Shown here: in pieces, positions 18,058 to 25,938 of the stretch | Position numbering within the stretch: the first letter of the stretch is position 1 | How the letters are laid out: each line of letters starts with the position of its first letter | DNA from: a virus | Strand: one strand, 5' to 3' | DNA: 39,462 nucleotides | IMG/VR virus record: IMGVR_UViG_3300022540_000486 | Span: 1 to 39,462 of that record | Notes under the pieces: generated by a model | Databases searched by the model: none | What the model was told of the DNA's origin: nothing | What the model saw: the letters and a program-made list of their open reading frames with translations, nothing else | Program-made: the position numbers and the translations under genes

Positions 18058-18534
18058 CTATGGCCAAGTTGGTGTATTTACCTCATCGTAGGCAAGAACT
18101 TGTGATTCCAATGTGTACCCTTCAATTATCACCTTAGCATCCGCAAATGCAGTTTTATGATCCAGCATGTTTTGCAACCGGGGTTCGACAATCATTGCCT
18201 GCTTCGCTGCCGGTGTCATTCCTGAACGGATGGTCGTGATTAATTCAGACGCATAATTATACAAATCTGACATATTAGGAAAATCCCAACCCGTTGCAAT
18301 TCTGGTTCGTGCTTCCGCCTCTTCTTTTAATTCAGCTATTTTTGCTATTTTCGCTCTTGCCAGTAGTTCGGCTGCATTCATTGGGCGGATATTGTCTGTA
18401 TCCCACACCATCAATACTTCCTGACTATCGTTTGGGTCGTAAATTATGTCTCCGATATATTCAACATACCCATCAGGGATAGCGCCACCATGCACCTGAA
18501 ACTTTGTGGTCCCAATTTTAACAATAACGCTCAT
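18058..18534 (-). CDS. Tail-associated protein, possibly fibre assembly
   Basis: 158 aa. The true start is ATG at 18534, which overlaps the stop of the upstream fibre gene (ATGA) and has GGAGG before it. The first 60 residues are beta-rich (VKIGTTKFQVHGGAIPDGYV, then MVWDTDNIRPMNAAEL); the rest is helical (ARAKIAKIAELKEEAEART). Small beta-plus-helix proteins directly after fibre genes are often tail fibre assembly chaperones; that role is an inference here. Confidence 0.45.
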   Translation of the reverse strand: MSVIVKIGTTKFQVHGGAIPDGYVEYIGDIIYDPNDSQEVLMVWDTDNIRPMNAAELLARAKIAKIAELKEEAEARTRIATGWDFPNMSDLYNYASELITTIRSGMTPAAKQAMIVEPRLQNMLDHKTAFADAKVIIEGYTLESQVLAYDEVNTPTWP

Positions 18535-19577
18535 ACCCACATCCTCCACTGCATCACATCACAGAATCCATCGGTATTTGAATCATCTACAAGATAATAA
18601 AAAGTAGTACCGTTGATGTCTAATAGCAAAGGCCCAAGTGCAGCAGCCTTTGAAGCAGTATCCATTTCAGCACTAACTTGTAACCCACCATACGCCGTTG
18701 CACCAGCAGAAGTTTGTGCCCATATGACGAACACCACATCAGTTGCTCCGAGAGTAGCGTTTTTAACATGCAATGTGAAACCGACTTGTTTACATATCGA
18801 CACTGCTGGTACTGATGCCGAACAATCCACACTTGTTGCTGTTATTGCTGATCCGGCGCTCAAAACTCGCGCTATGGATTTTTTCGGGAAGTAGTTTCTT
18901 AGTCGTCCGGTAGACACAAAGACAAACTCATCCATGACGCCCGAAGTTGTTTGACCAATATAGATCGCTCCAATACAACGCTTTGCTGCACCATCGACAG
19001 GGTGTTTTGCATAGTCTAAATCATAATCCCAGACAGGATCATCGGCCCCTGACCCCCTACTTTCTCGGTGCATCTGAATGGTGCCGGAGTTGTCATAAAG
19101 ATAGATGTAATAAATCGCTGCTCCTGAAAGGGCGTCTCCGCTGATTGTGGTTATTCCAGCCGAGCCAACTTCAAGTAAGGAACCATTAATCTCGGCAAAT
19201 CCTCGCAAACATTTTAAAGTCCCTGCATTGTAATCTAACTCAAGCCCTTCAATGTGAGCGCGTGATTCTCGTTGCGTCAATAGTGCCCGATGAGCGTCCC
19301 AATCAACACCAATCGTGGCGGAACCTGATAGATTGAGTAGTGAACCGGTGGAACTCGCAATCAGCGTTCTGGTGACCGTACCTCCTGCGTTTGAATATGT
19401 ACCGGTTGAAATTTCCCAGGCGTTACCGTCCCTTATGAGATTTACAACCGCAGCATCGGCGCCATAAGCAGATGAGTACGATTGATAGCTTGTCCTAGCA
19501 CCACCGAGCGTAATAGTTCCCGTACCGGTTGTCGCGGTCGATTCTTTTACACGGTCTTTGTATTCAAATTTAGACAT
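18531..19577 (-). CDS. Tail fibre-like protein
   Basis: 348 aa. The N-terminus (FEYKDRVKESTATTGTGTIT, then LGGARTSYQSYSSAYG) is a module often seen at the start of phage tail proteins. The middle (about 125-220) has beta-rich surface-exposed type sequence with many Gly/Ser/Asp, and the C-terminus ends with Trp-rich QWRMWV. It is the largest gene of the cluster between terminase and portal. A virion adhesin or baseplate part is likely. Confidence 0.55.
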   Translation of the reverse strand: MSKFEYKDRVKESTATTGTGTITLGGARTSYQSYSSAYGADAAVVNLIRDGNAWEISTGTYSNAGGTVTRTLIASSTGSLLNLSGSATIGVDWDAHRALLTQRESRAHIEGLELDYNAGTLKCLRGFAEINGSLLEVGSAGITTISGDALSGAAIYYIYLYDNSGTIQMHRESRGSGADDPVWDYDLDYAKHPVDGAAKRCIGAIYIGQTTSGVMDEFVFVSTGRLRNYFPKKSIARVLSAGSAITATSVDCSASVPAVSICKQVGFTLHVKNATLGATDVVFVIWAQTSAGATAYGGLQVSAEMDTASKAAALGPLLLDINGTTFYYLVDDSNTDGFCDVMQWRMWV

Positions 19578-19984
19578 TACACACCATCATCATAAGCAGC
19601 AGTGTTAACCCAGTTACCGGACATTTGTACAGTTTGACCGGCGGTGATTGATGCGTTATCGATTGAAACACCATCGGTGCCGCCAGTATCCAGTACAGCA
19701 GATTCAAGCCATACCGAAGCAGACGTTAACAATTCATAATGTCCGGCTGTACCGGTTGCGTCGGCACTTACATCAGCAGTAATTGCGTTCGATGTGAGTA
19801 CTCCGGCAGCAGCAGCACCCGCCCACCCGCCAACAGCACCGGTCAGCTCGGCAAGCAACGTACCACCACCGGCAGTACCGGAAGGCGTGCCGCTTCGCAC
19901 CTGAATTTTCACACTAGCACCAAACGCTGTATCAAGAGCATCCATCAGTGCATTACGCACTGCATCCGAACGATAGCGTGTCAT
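19577..19984 (-). CDS. Small tail-cluster protein
   Basis: 135 aa. The N-terminal helix (SDAVRNALMDALDTAFG) is followed by a Gly/Thr/Ala-rich beta region (GTPSGTAGGGTLLAEL). Similar small proteins accompany fibre genes with the TTGTGTITL module. TAATG coupling with the next gene and ATGA coupling with the previous one show it is part of one translational unit. The exact role is not recognised. Confidence 0.5.
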   Translation of the reverse strand: MTRYRSDAVRNALMDALDTAFGASVKIQVRSGTPSGTAGGGTLLAELTGAVGGWAGAAAAGVLTSNAITADVSADATGTAGHYELLTSASVWLESAVLDTGGTDGVSIDNASITAGQTVQMSGNWVNTAAYDDGV

Positions 19985-20451
19985 AGGCCACCCCCTTTTT
20001 CTATTTCAGCATGGAAAGCCTGAGTCAATCCTTTAATGACTGCATTCGACGCGGATAAATGCGCCTGTAGTTCACCATTTTTTTGGTTGAATAAATCGGT
20101 GTCATTTTCTGCTTTAGCTGCAATGACTTCACCATTGATTGAGGCAGCCTTCTCATTAGCCGCGTTAATCTCTGCTACTAACGGTTTGCGTAGTTCAATG
20201 TGGTCACGTGAATATTTGTCACGTACTGTACGCAACCAATCGTAGCAAGCTGAAATGCCTACCGGGTCATGTACATTACCGGTTGTTTTAACATCGGTAA
20301 TATATTCATCAAGTACGCCACTACCATCGTTGGCATTAATAACAACGCGCCAAAATTCACCCGTGTCATAAAGTATCGGACTACTTTTCGACAATCGGAA
20401 ATCCCATACTTCCAGAATATTAACGCCTGCGTGTTGTTTTGTTTCGCTCAT
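19981..20451 (-). CDS. Tail-cluster protein, unknown
   Basis: 156 aa. Residues 1-85 are mixed alpha/beta (LEVWDFRLSKSSPILYDTGE), and residues 85-156 a long Ala/Glu/Asn-rich helix. AAAGGTAAC precedes the ATG. It is the first gene after the large terminase gene and starts the six-gene tail-like cluster. No family is recognised. Confidence 0.5.
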   Translation of the reverse strand: MSETKQHAGVNILEVWDFRLSKSSPILYDTGEFWRVVINANDGSGVLDEYITDVKTTGNVHDPVGISACYDWLRTVRDKYSRDHIELRKPLVAEINAANEKAASINGEVIAAKAENDTDLFNQKNGELQAHLSASNAVIKGLTQAFHAEIEKGGGL

Positions 20452-20525
20452 AACTAGTTACCTTTTTAAATTTTAAACAATATTCACTTCTGGGTAATTT
20501 AAAGGCTCCATCACCACCTTTGGCA

Positions 20526-22154
20526 TTAGACGATTCTCACGGGTTGGTAGTTAAGCGGCTCTAAGGTTTCCTCTATTTTAGGCACACTTTCCATATCATA
20601 CAAGTATATGAGCTGATCTGCTAAGTTAGGAGACTCAACACCCCTCTTCCTCATCTGCTCTTTAGATTCTACGCCAATCCGGCCAGCACCATCATAAACT
20701 CGCATCGGCCTGGATAATTCTGAACAAAGTTCCGTGACATATTTGCATTTAGAGCTGATCGACATTAATTCTCCTGGGTCGTGATATTGCTTTTTTACGA
20801 CAGCCAAGTAAGTTTTCTCGGCTTTGTCTCTGACATTCATCCACGATTGAGCGCGCCGATTAACAAAAGTGTCTTTGTTCGTCTTGTTTTCTTTATATTT
20901 TTTATCTGGCTCATATTTTGCACCTCCACCGTGATATGGAACGATAGTCATATTCTTCCCTAATGATGCTTTATTTGTGTACAGCTTCATTGAAGGTGCG
21001 CCCATGCCGTCAGCGTCATAGATAAATACATCAGCATTTACTTCTTCTGCTAATTCAAATGCCCAGGGCATAGCATCAGTTATATCGCCATCTTTCTTCT
21101 GGTCTGCTTCCAGTGTCACAACTCCTTTCCTGTGCCCTATTGCTCTCGCATCGCCAGTATCGGCAGGGTCAAAAGAAACAACATCAGCACCAAGCGGCTC
21201 AAACCCCAGCTTTATATGTGCATCAATACACGCCTGTATCCATTTTGACGGTATAAATATGTTTTCGGCTGATGCGTTGTAATCTATATCTATTTCCTGA
21301 GCCACGGTTACCTCATCCTGTTCTTTTACCTGTTTGTCGTACCAAGCTTGGTTCTTCCTTGGGTCATCCTTCCAATTTGCAGTAAATACAGAAATGTTGC
21401 CTTTATGCCGTTTTTTGTAGAATAAGTTACCGTTCCCGTTTGGTGTAGATATGTCGATTTGACAGTTAGTCGTTTGTGATAGCGCGGCGTCTACCGAATC
21501 CTGGCGCTCTATGAATGCCGCTTCATCCACAAAATAGATCGACATTCTGGCGCCACGCCCAATATCATATCCAGCCTCACCTGTGATTGTAGATGTATTC
21601 TCTGGATTTGTTATCTTCATGAAGGTGGCGTGCTGTTTTTCGTCGTATCCTTCAGGTCTAAATTCTTTTGGTAGATTGGCTATAAAGAACCTTATTTTCT
21701 CAAAAATACACTTTGGATCACCCTTTTTATCTACCAGCGCCTCTTTTCTTGACCCAAATCCTGCTGTAAAGCCTGGATGGTAAATACACATGGTTGCAGC
21801 ATACCCGCCACATAACCAAGTTAAGCCAAAATCTCTGGATTTCTCCGCTAATCCTCTATCCCCGTTTTTCCATTGCTTATGCACCCATTTCAAGAATTCT
21901 ATCTGTTTTGGGAATAATACAAATGGAATTACCGCAGGAAGGTCCTTTTCTATATTCCTTGGTTCAAATGTCATCCCCCAATCGTTGATAAAATCCCAGG
22001 GGTTCTCTTTGTAATGGAGTTTACATGCGGCGAGTAGTTTCTTATCGCCTCTGATTTTCTTGAGCTTTTCTGCTCTTTTTTTGAGGATTTCCGTATAATT
22101 TGGATTGCTGTAATCAATCATCGATAATTGATTTGTAGAGTGCTGTTGCTTCAT
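20526..22154 (-). CDS. Terminase large subunit
   Basis: 542 aa packaging motor: ATPase plus nuclease. A Walker A-like loop EKSRDFGLTW is at 104-113 and Walker B SIYFVDEAAF near 206-216. RNase H-like nuclease acidic residues appear in VVSFDPADTG (about 325), FIYDADGMG (about 380) and a late NLADQLIYLYD (about 515). It overlaps the small subunit gene. Two starts are possible, ATG at 22154 or ATG at 22121; neither has a good ribosome-binding site, so coupled re-initiation is likely. Confidence 0.93.
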   Translation of the reverse strand: MKQQHSTNQLSMIDYSNPNYTEILKKRAEKLKKIRGDKKLLAACKLHYKENPWDFINDWGMTFEPRNIEKDLPAVIPFVLFPKQIEFLKWVHKQWKNGDRGLAEKSRDFGLTWLCGGYAATMCIYHPGFTAGFGSRKEALVDKKGDPKCIFEKIRFFIANLPKEFRPEGYDEKQHATFMKITNPENTSTITGEAGYDIGRGARMSIYFVDEAAFIERQDSVDAALSQTTNCQIDISTPNGNGNLFYKKRHKGNISVFTANWKDDPRKNQAWYDKQVKEQDEVTVAQEIDIDYNASAENIFIPSKWIQACIDAHIKLGFEPLGADVVSFDPADTGDARAIGHRKGVVTLEADQKKDGDITDAMPWAFELAEEVNADVFIYDADGMGAPSMKLYTNKASLGKNMTIVPYHGGGAKYEPDKKYKENKTNKDTFVNRRAQSWMNVRDKAEKTYLAVVKKQYHDPGELMSISSKCKYVTELCSELSRPMRVYDGAGRIGVESKEQMRKRGVESPNLADQLIYLYDMESVPKIEETLEPLNYQPVRIV

Positions 22155-22665
22155 CTGCCGACATTTCTGTGGCTATCATATGTATAGGCCCACCTTTCGG
22201 TCCGGCGATTTCTTTCCTGTCCGTGAACATTTTGAGGTTACGCCCTAAAAGCTCTAAGGCTCCCTTTTTATCTATAATCTTTATTTTCTTGGTTGTCTCA
22301 GTGCCGCCATCTTCGCCGCGCTCGGTGTATTTTGAAACGTCCATGCCACCGATAGCTCTCGCTACATCTTCCGGCATATCAGGGATTTCTAATAATTCTC
22401 CGTTCTCATTAAAGGCCTGTCTAATATCCAAGAATGCGATTCTCGCCAGTTCGTCAATAACCATATCTTGTGTTATTTCGGTGCGCTCAGATCGCTTGTC
22501 CATTGCTTTCTGGACTTCTTCCTTAACCTTAGCATTGCTCAACAGTCTTGACCCCTGTTGTTCAGCCGTTCTTTTGCTATATCCAGCGCGAATTGCCGCC
22601 TGAGTAGCATTCAAATCAATGAGATACTCTTTAACGAATTGTGCTTGTTTTGGATTTAATGCCAT
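22114..22665 (-). CDS. Terminase small subunit
   Basis: 183 aa of the Terminase_2 type: LNPKQAQFVKEYLIDLNATQ and AAIRAGYSKRTAEQQGSRLL form the N-terminal helix-turn-helix that recognises the packaging site. Next are a helical segment (VQKAMDKRSERTEITQDMVI) and a C-terminal tail. It would form a ring that recruits the large subunit to the genome. The coding region overlaps the large subunit gene by up to 41 nt. Confidence 0.92.
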   Translation of the reverse strand: MALNPKQAQFVKEYLIDLNATQAAIRAGYSKRTAEQQGSRLLSNAKVKEEVQKAMDKRSERTEITQDMVIDELARIAFLDIRQAFNENGELLEIPDMPEDVARAIGGMDVSKYTERGEDGGTETTKKIKIIDKKGALELLGRNLKMFTDRKEIAGPKGGPIHMIATEMSADEATALYKSIIDD

Positions 22666-22704
22666 GCGTATTGCGATTCCTTTTGAGGTTGTTCGCTATT
22701 TGAA

Positions 22705-22899
22705 TTACTTCTTTGGTATTTTAGCACCGCGTTTTCGCGCTTGGCTAATATTTACTGCTGATCTCTGTTTGTCGGCTGCGGCTTTTGATTTATGTCCTCC
22801 GCCATCCAGTGCTGTGCCAGCCTTATTTTTAGCAATCTTTCCGGTATTCTTCTCCACTATCCGAAATCTATCTCCGCGCTTTTTGATAATGACCGGCAT
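22705..22899 (-). CDS. Small basic protein beside the terminase genes
   Basis: 64 aa, very rich in Lys, Arg, Gly and Ala, starting MPVIIKKRGDRFRIVEKNTG. The C-terminal half is a basic helix (KAAADKQRSAVNISQARKRG). Such short basic proteins commonly precede small terminases in phages; nucleic acid binding is plausible. The start overlaps the preceding stop (ATGA). Confidence 0.6.
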   Translation of the reverse strand: MPVIIKKRGDRFRIVEKNTGKIAKNKAGTALDGGGHKSKAAADKQRSAVNISQARKRGAKIPKK

Positions 22900-23048
22900 C
22901 AGTCGGCCTGCGCCCTGATGAGTGAAGGTAATTCTTGATCGGCCAGCAATGGAAATAGCTTAATCCACTCCGCCTCAAATTCATCAGGCGTCAAATACTT
23001 GACGTTATTAGTTGTTTTTTCCTGATTACCGTCTAATATCTGATTCAT
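22899..23048 (-). CDS. 49-aa acidic small protein
   Basis: Open frame of 49 codons starting ATG at 23048 (MNQILDGNQEK) and ending with a TGA that overlaps the next ATG (ATGA). It contains an amphipathic helical stretch LTPDEFEAEWIKLFPLLADQ. The ribosome-binding site (AGGGT, about 10 nt upstream) is weak. Tight coupling and protein-like composition support it. It would be the first gene of the packaging operon. Confidence 0.6.
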   Translation of the reverse strand: MNQILDGNQEKTTNNVKYLTPDEFEAEWIKLFPLLADQELPSLIRAQAD

Positions 23049-23158
23049 GTATATAAGACCCTATATTTTTAACGGTTTAGTGATATGGGTTCCCTGCACC
23101 TCTGGTGGCTGGAATGTCGATCTGTTCCCTGTTGATTACCAATTCTAGCGCATTTTCA
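23049..23158 (-). promoter_or_regulatory. Gap upstream of the packaging operon with direct repeats
   Basis: This 110-nt gap holds GTTCCCTG twice (23089-23096 and 23124-23131), 35 bp apart. It lies between the Crp-like regulator gene and the first packaging gene, where a late promoter would be expected. No good -35/-10 pair is seen, consistent with activator dependence but not proof of it. Confidence 0.3.
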
Positions 23159-23668
23159 TCAATTAATCACTTCCCAAGTGGCCTTTGGCAGCTTTTTGAT
23201 TCGCCCTTCAAGGCACAGTTCCTGAATCCGCTTGCCGGTAATCTCTCTGGAATATCCGGCCATCCTGGCAAGGTCGGTTATATTTACTCCGCCGATCTGA
23301 TTGTTCCAGAATCTTTTAAGTATCCTGTAAACATTGTTTTTCATTGGCAGGTTTCTGACTTCCAGAATATTCCCGCAAACCTCACCGAATTGGCCCATCA
23401 GTAAATCTTCACTTGCCTCGATCTTTTCAAGCGATGTATAAATCAACCCTTCAAGCCAACAGTTGCGGGGAATTGCCACCCGATCATCTTTAAAATATAG
23501 CCCTACGCATCCGGTATAACCTATATCGTTTGTTGCAAACAAAGCCACTGCGCCGGTTCGGATTAAGTAACAGTGCTCCTGTCCGCCCAATAATTCTCTT
23601 TTTTGTAATTCCAATAATGGCGTGCGCTTATAATCATCGGCAGGCTCATCATTTTCTGTAGGCTGCAT
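23159..23668 (-). CDS. Crp/Fnr-like winged-helix regulator
   Basis: 169 aa. Residues about 15-95 resemble a shortened, degenerate cyclic-nucleotide-type beta-roll (GQEHCYLIRTGAVALFA), then a helix (about 95-120). Residues about 125-169 form a Crp-type winged helix-turn-helix: NITDLARMAGYSREITGKRI then LCLEGRIKKLPKATWEV. It is placed immediately upstream of the packaging and structural genes, so it is a good candidate for the late-gene activator. The effector pocket cannot be judged from sequence. Confidence 0.7.
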   Translation of the reverse strand: MQPTENDEPADDYKRTPLLELQKRELLGGQEHCYLIRTGAVALFATNDIGYTGCVGLYFKDDRVAIPRNCWLEGLIYTSLEKIEASEDLLMGQFGEVCGNILEVRNLPMKNNVYRILKRFWNNQIGGVNITDLARMAGYSREITGKRIQELCLEGRIKKLPKATWEVIN

Positions 23669-23697
23669 ATAGCTGGCTTTTATTGGTTAAATTCACA

Positions 23698-24111
23698 TCA
23701 TTGTAGCAAATGTGGAGCGTTTTCGTTGCACCATTCCATTAAAGCGTTGTGAGCCGCCATGTAATCTGGCTTGCTGATTTTATATTTATTCTCAGCGCAC
23801 CATTCCCATGTATCGGGCATATCAACCTGTAGCCACTCCGAAAAAGCCAGCGGCGCTCCATGAGCTGATAGCTTATTGCTGAATTTATGATGTTTAGAAC
23901 AGAGCCCTATGCCATTTTCAATGCTGTGCCTGGTTGCTGTATTGGCTCGGCTGATTAAATGGTGGGCTTCGATATTACCGGCGCAATCTTTATCTACCGC
24001 GCAGCTTTGGTAGATTTCGTGGATAACCTTACCCCATAGAGCATCAGCCTTGGTTTTCCAGTATTTAGATCGCGGATTGTCTTTTTTCTTCTGGAGCTTT
24101 GATTTAGCCAT
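23698..24111 (-). CDS. NinG/HNH-like nuclease
   Basis: 137 aa. After a basic N-terminus (KSKLQKKKDNPRSKYWK) there are paired cysteines (SCAVDKDC), then EAHHLISRANTATRHSIENG and GLCSKHHKFSN, an HNH-type zinc/metal arrangement. The layout, YWK helix followed by Cys pair and HH, recalls lambda NinG (Rap), which resolves recombination intermediates. It lies in the same operon as a NinB-like gene, a nin-region pairing. The ATG has no clear ribosome-binding site, and only 1 nt separates it from the preceding stop. Confidence 0.6.
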   Translation of the reverse strand: MAKSKLQKKKDNPRSKYWKTKADALWGKVIHEIYQSCAVDKDCAGNIEAHHLISRANTATRHSIENGIGLCSKHHKFSNKLSAHGAPLAFSEWLQVDMPDTWEWCAENKYKISKPDYMAAHNALMEWCNENAPHLLQ

Positions 24112-24112
24112 T

Positions 24113-24307
24113 TTATACTGTCAACCATACCCAGAATCTTTTTATCCACCATAGCTTTCTAGGCCACTTCGCCATATTTGGCCATACGATAGTGCCTCTC
24201 CATGTCGTGACCACGCAATTTGCTGGCCACCATCCAGCCCATGCCTTGATGTCTTTTGGTGAAAAATTAGGACTAGATTTTATGTCTCGTTGGATTAAAT
24301 TGCTCAT
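24113..24307 (-). CDS. Tryptophan-rich small protein
   Basis: 64 aa with an unusually high number of Trp residues, especially in the C-terminal half (KAWAGWWPANCVVTTWRGTI and KLWWIKRFWVWLTV). The last 15 residues are hydrophobic with basic residues, suggesting membrane association. GAGGGT precedes the ATG, and the start overlaps the upstream stop (ATGA). No family recognised. Confidence 0.55.
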   Translation of the reverse strand: MSNLIQRDIKSSPNFSPKDIKAWAGWWPANCVVTTWRGTIVWPNMAKWPRKLWWIKRFWVWLTV

Positions 24308-24480
24308 TTCTTTACCCTCGCATTATGTAGCCATAACCACATTGAATTCCTGGTGTGGGTAAAAGCCAGTTTCTGCCAATCCTTCGGACAGTTTTCTTTT
24401 AGGTAATCAATCGCAGCCTGGCGGTCTTGATCCTTCCAGATTTCAAACGCTGTCGCTGAGTATTCTCGCGGCCAGATCAT
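24304..24480 (-). CDS. 58-aa small protein
   Basis: Frame of 58 codons from ATG at 24480 (MIWPREYSATAFEIWKDQDR) to a TGA overlapping the next ATG. The start directly abuts the TAG stop of the upstream gene. The sequence is helical and Trp-rich (CPKDWQKLAFTHTRNSMWLW). Seamless packing between two genes and amino-acid composition make it credible. The function is unknown. Confidence 0.65.
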   Translation of the reverse strand: MIWPREYSATAFEIWKDQDRQAAIDYLKENCPKDWQKLAFTHTRNSMWLWLHNARVKK

Positions 24481-24921
24481 CTACAAGAATTCAGGTAGAG
24501 GGATGATGCAGTAGCGAGCAATGCCATCGTTCAAGTAGAAAGCTTCCCTGTGGTGATAGCTCTCCCCATCGGTTCGTATCACATTAATAATCGCACCCTT
24601 TGCTACTATGCGTCCGTGGTCACTCCCATCATGCTCTATCCAATTAGGCAGGCTTACAGCATCGAGGTTGGGTTTGCAGTGATCCCAACATTGACTAATG
24701 GTGTCCATATAGGCATACGATTTACTTAAATCTTCGATCCTAAGAAGGGTCCGTTTACTCCAATCTATTCCCTGTATGCTCACCAACACTGGCTGCCCCT
24801 TGTAGAATCTCTGAGGTGGGGCTAGGGCTTCCGTTAGAAGATTCTTGATTAGTAGTTGGCCTCCAAATGCTTCCATTTCTGTAGCTATTCGCAAAGCCTC
24901 TCTTATTTTATTCTCGTTCAC
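24481..24921 (-). CDS. Hypothetical protein, 146 aa
   Basis: Starts at GTG (24921), which overlaps the NinB-like stop (GTGA), with AGGAGAAAGG upstream. Residues 1-30 are helical (NENKIREALRIATEMEAFGG); the remainder is beta-rich with several His (YHHREAF) and Trp. It resembles small phage proteins of unknown fold; no catalytic motif is recognised. Confidence 0.6.
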   Translation of the reverse strand: MNENKIREALRIATEMEAFGGQLLIKNLLTEALAPPQRFYKGQPVLVSIQGIDWSKRTLLRIEDLSKSYAYMDTISQCWDHCKPNLDAVSLPNWIEHDGSDHGRIVAKGAIINVIRTDGESYHHREAFYLNDGIARYCIIPLPEFL

Positions 24922-25322
24922 AGCCTTTCTCCTTGAGCCATACGATAATCATCGGTTGATTTATCTAATCGAATTCCAGCCATACCGGCGTCAAGCTCGA
25001 TCATGTTTAAAAATTCTGCAAATTCTTTTACTTTCAGCTTTGTGGTGCTCGGCCAAACCTCGATATTATTGCCTTTTAGGTCTTGAACAATTACCGGCGT
25101 CAAATGCGCGCGCACCAAAACTTCCTTCATTTCTTCGTGAGAATAGCCAAGGTCTTTAGCCATGCACCTTGTCCAGACCTGGTAGAGATTATTCTGTGCG
25201 GTTGAGCGCTTGCTGCCGACTTCTTTAATCTCAATTTTTTTCTTTCCATCGGCCTCCAGTTCATCAATCGCCAAATGGATTCTTTCTCTGTCTCTCTCAC
25301 AGGCTAATCTGAAGGTTTTCAT
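24918..25322 (-). CDS. NinB-like recombination protein
   Basis: 134 aa. Start set to the ATG at 25322, which overlaps the upstream stop (ATGA). Helical N-terminus (FRLACERDRERIHLAIDELE), then the RSTAQNNLYQVWTRCMAKDL segment typical of NinB/Orf family proteins, which bind single-stranded DNA and act in phage recombination mediator steps. It continues with YSHEEMKEVLVRAHLTPVIV and a helical end. Its genomic partner is the NinG-like gene downstream. Confidence 0.65.
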   Translation of the reverse strand: MKTFRLACERDRERIHLAIDELEADGKKKIEIKEVGSKRSTAQNNLYQVWTRCMAKDLGYSHEEMKEVLVRAHLTPVIVQDLKGNNIEVWPSTTKLKVKEFAEFLNMIELDAGMAGIRLDKSTDDYRMAQGERL

Positions 25323-25528
25323 TTTGCTAATCCACAATGGCCAGCTGACTCACAAATCTCTTTCTGATTTTCGTGATTTTGTGGCCTGCATTCATTATCA
25401 GTTGATACCCATATCGTGCAATCAGATGCCATGCAATTCACTACCTCTAAATAATATCCATTGTTTATTCCTGGAACCAGTAGGCTTAATTTTGGACATA
25501 TTGTATTTCTTGCTTGATCTTCAGTCAC
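25319..25528 (-). CDS. Small cysteine-containing protein
   Basis: 69 aa from GTG at 25528, chosen because AGGAGG lies just upstream. A longer frame reaching 25582 would start before that site and overlap the neighbouring microprotein. Five Cys (C near residues 11, 32, 36, 46, 59 and possibly 65) and His in NHENQKEICESAGHCG hint at metal binding. Unknown function. Confidence 0.55.
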   Translation of the reverse strand: MTEDQARNTICPKLSLLVPGINNGYYLEVVNCMASDCTIWVSTDNECRPQNHENQKEICESAGHCGLAK

Positions 25529-25631
25529 TTTCCACCTCCTGGCTATAATCAAAATACCGCCCAAAAACTGTAAACAAAACACCGTACCCGATCACTATTC
25601 CCGCGTAATATGCGAATTCTGAAAGTTCCAT
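25521..25631 (-). CDS. 36-aa single-pass membrane microprotein
   Basis: Frame from ATG at 25631 with GGTGAG 6 nt upstream, ending in a TGA inside the start of the next gene (8-nt overlap). MELSEFAYYAGIVIGYGVLF then TVFGRYF is one hydrophobic helix with an acidic N-terminus and a polar tail. It fits between two genes with almost no spare bases. The role is unknown. Confidence 0.6.
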   Translation of the reverse strand: MELSEFAYYAGIVIGYGVLFTVFGRYFDYSQEVESD

Positions 25632-25635
25632 TGGC

Positions 25636-25938
25636 TCACCGTCCTTCTTGCTCGTATCCCATCACAGTATCGTTGCTATCCATTATTTCTAAAATCTTCT
25701 CTGTCAAGATTTCGGACAGCATTTCAGCCATGCGCTTACGGTTAATTTTTACCTCGGCTATCTGTACTGATGATGTGCAGATCAATTCTCTTACAAAACC
25801 ATTTGCACTCTCATCCGGTAAATCAATCGGAATAAATGCTTTCCTGATTAATGCCTCAGAGAGAGGAAAGGCAATCTGAATATCATTCTTGCTTGGATAT
25901 TCCATAACCTGAACATCAATCCTAATCTGTGCACTCAT
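25636..25938 (-). CDS. Hypothetical protein, 100 aa
   Basis: The start overlaps the stop of the DnaT-like gene (ATGA). The chain begins with a beta strand (QIRIDVQVMEY), has a central helix (SEALIRKAFIPIDLPDES) and ends in a helical Glu/Lys-rich segment (ADMLSE-like, AEMLSEILTEKILEIMDS). No domain is recognised. Confidence 0.5.
   Translation of the reverse strand: MSAQIRIDVQVMEYPSKNDIQIAFPLSEALIRKAFIPIDLPDESANGFVRELICTSSVQIAEVKINRKRMAEMLSEILTEKILEIMDSNDTVMGYEQEGR

Noticed and set aside
12930-20451. Diversity-generating retroelement, looked for because BPP-1, the closest capsid type, has one
   Set aside because: No reverse transcriptase motif (YxDD) in any frame and no pair of variable/template repeats noticed near the adhesin genes.
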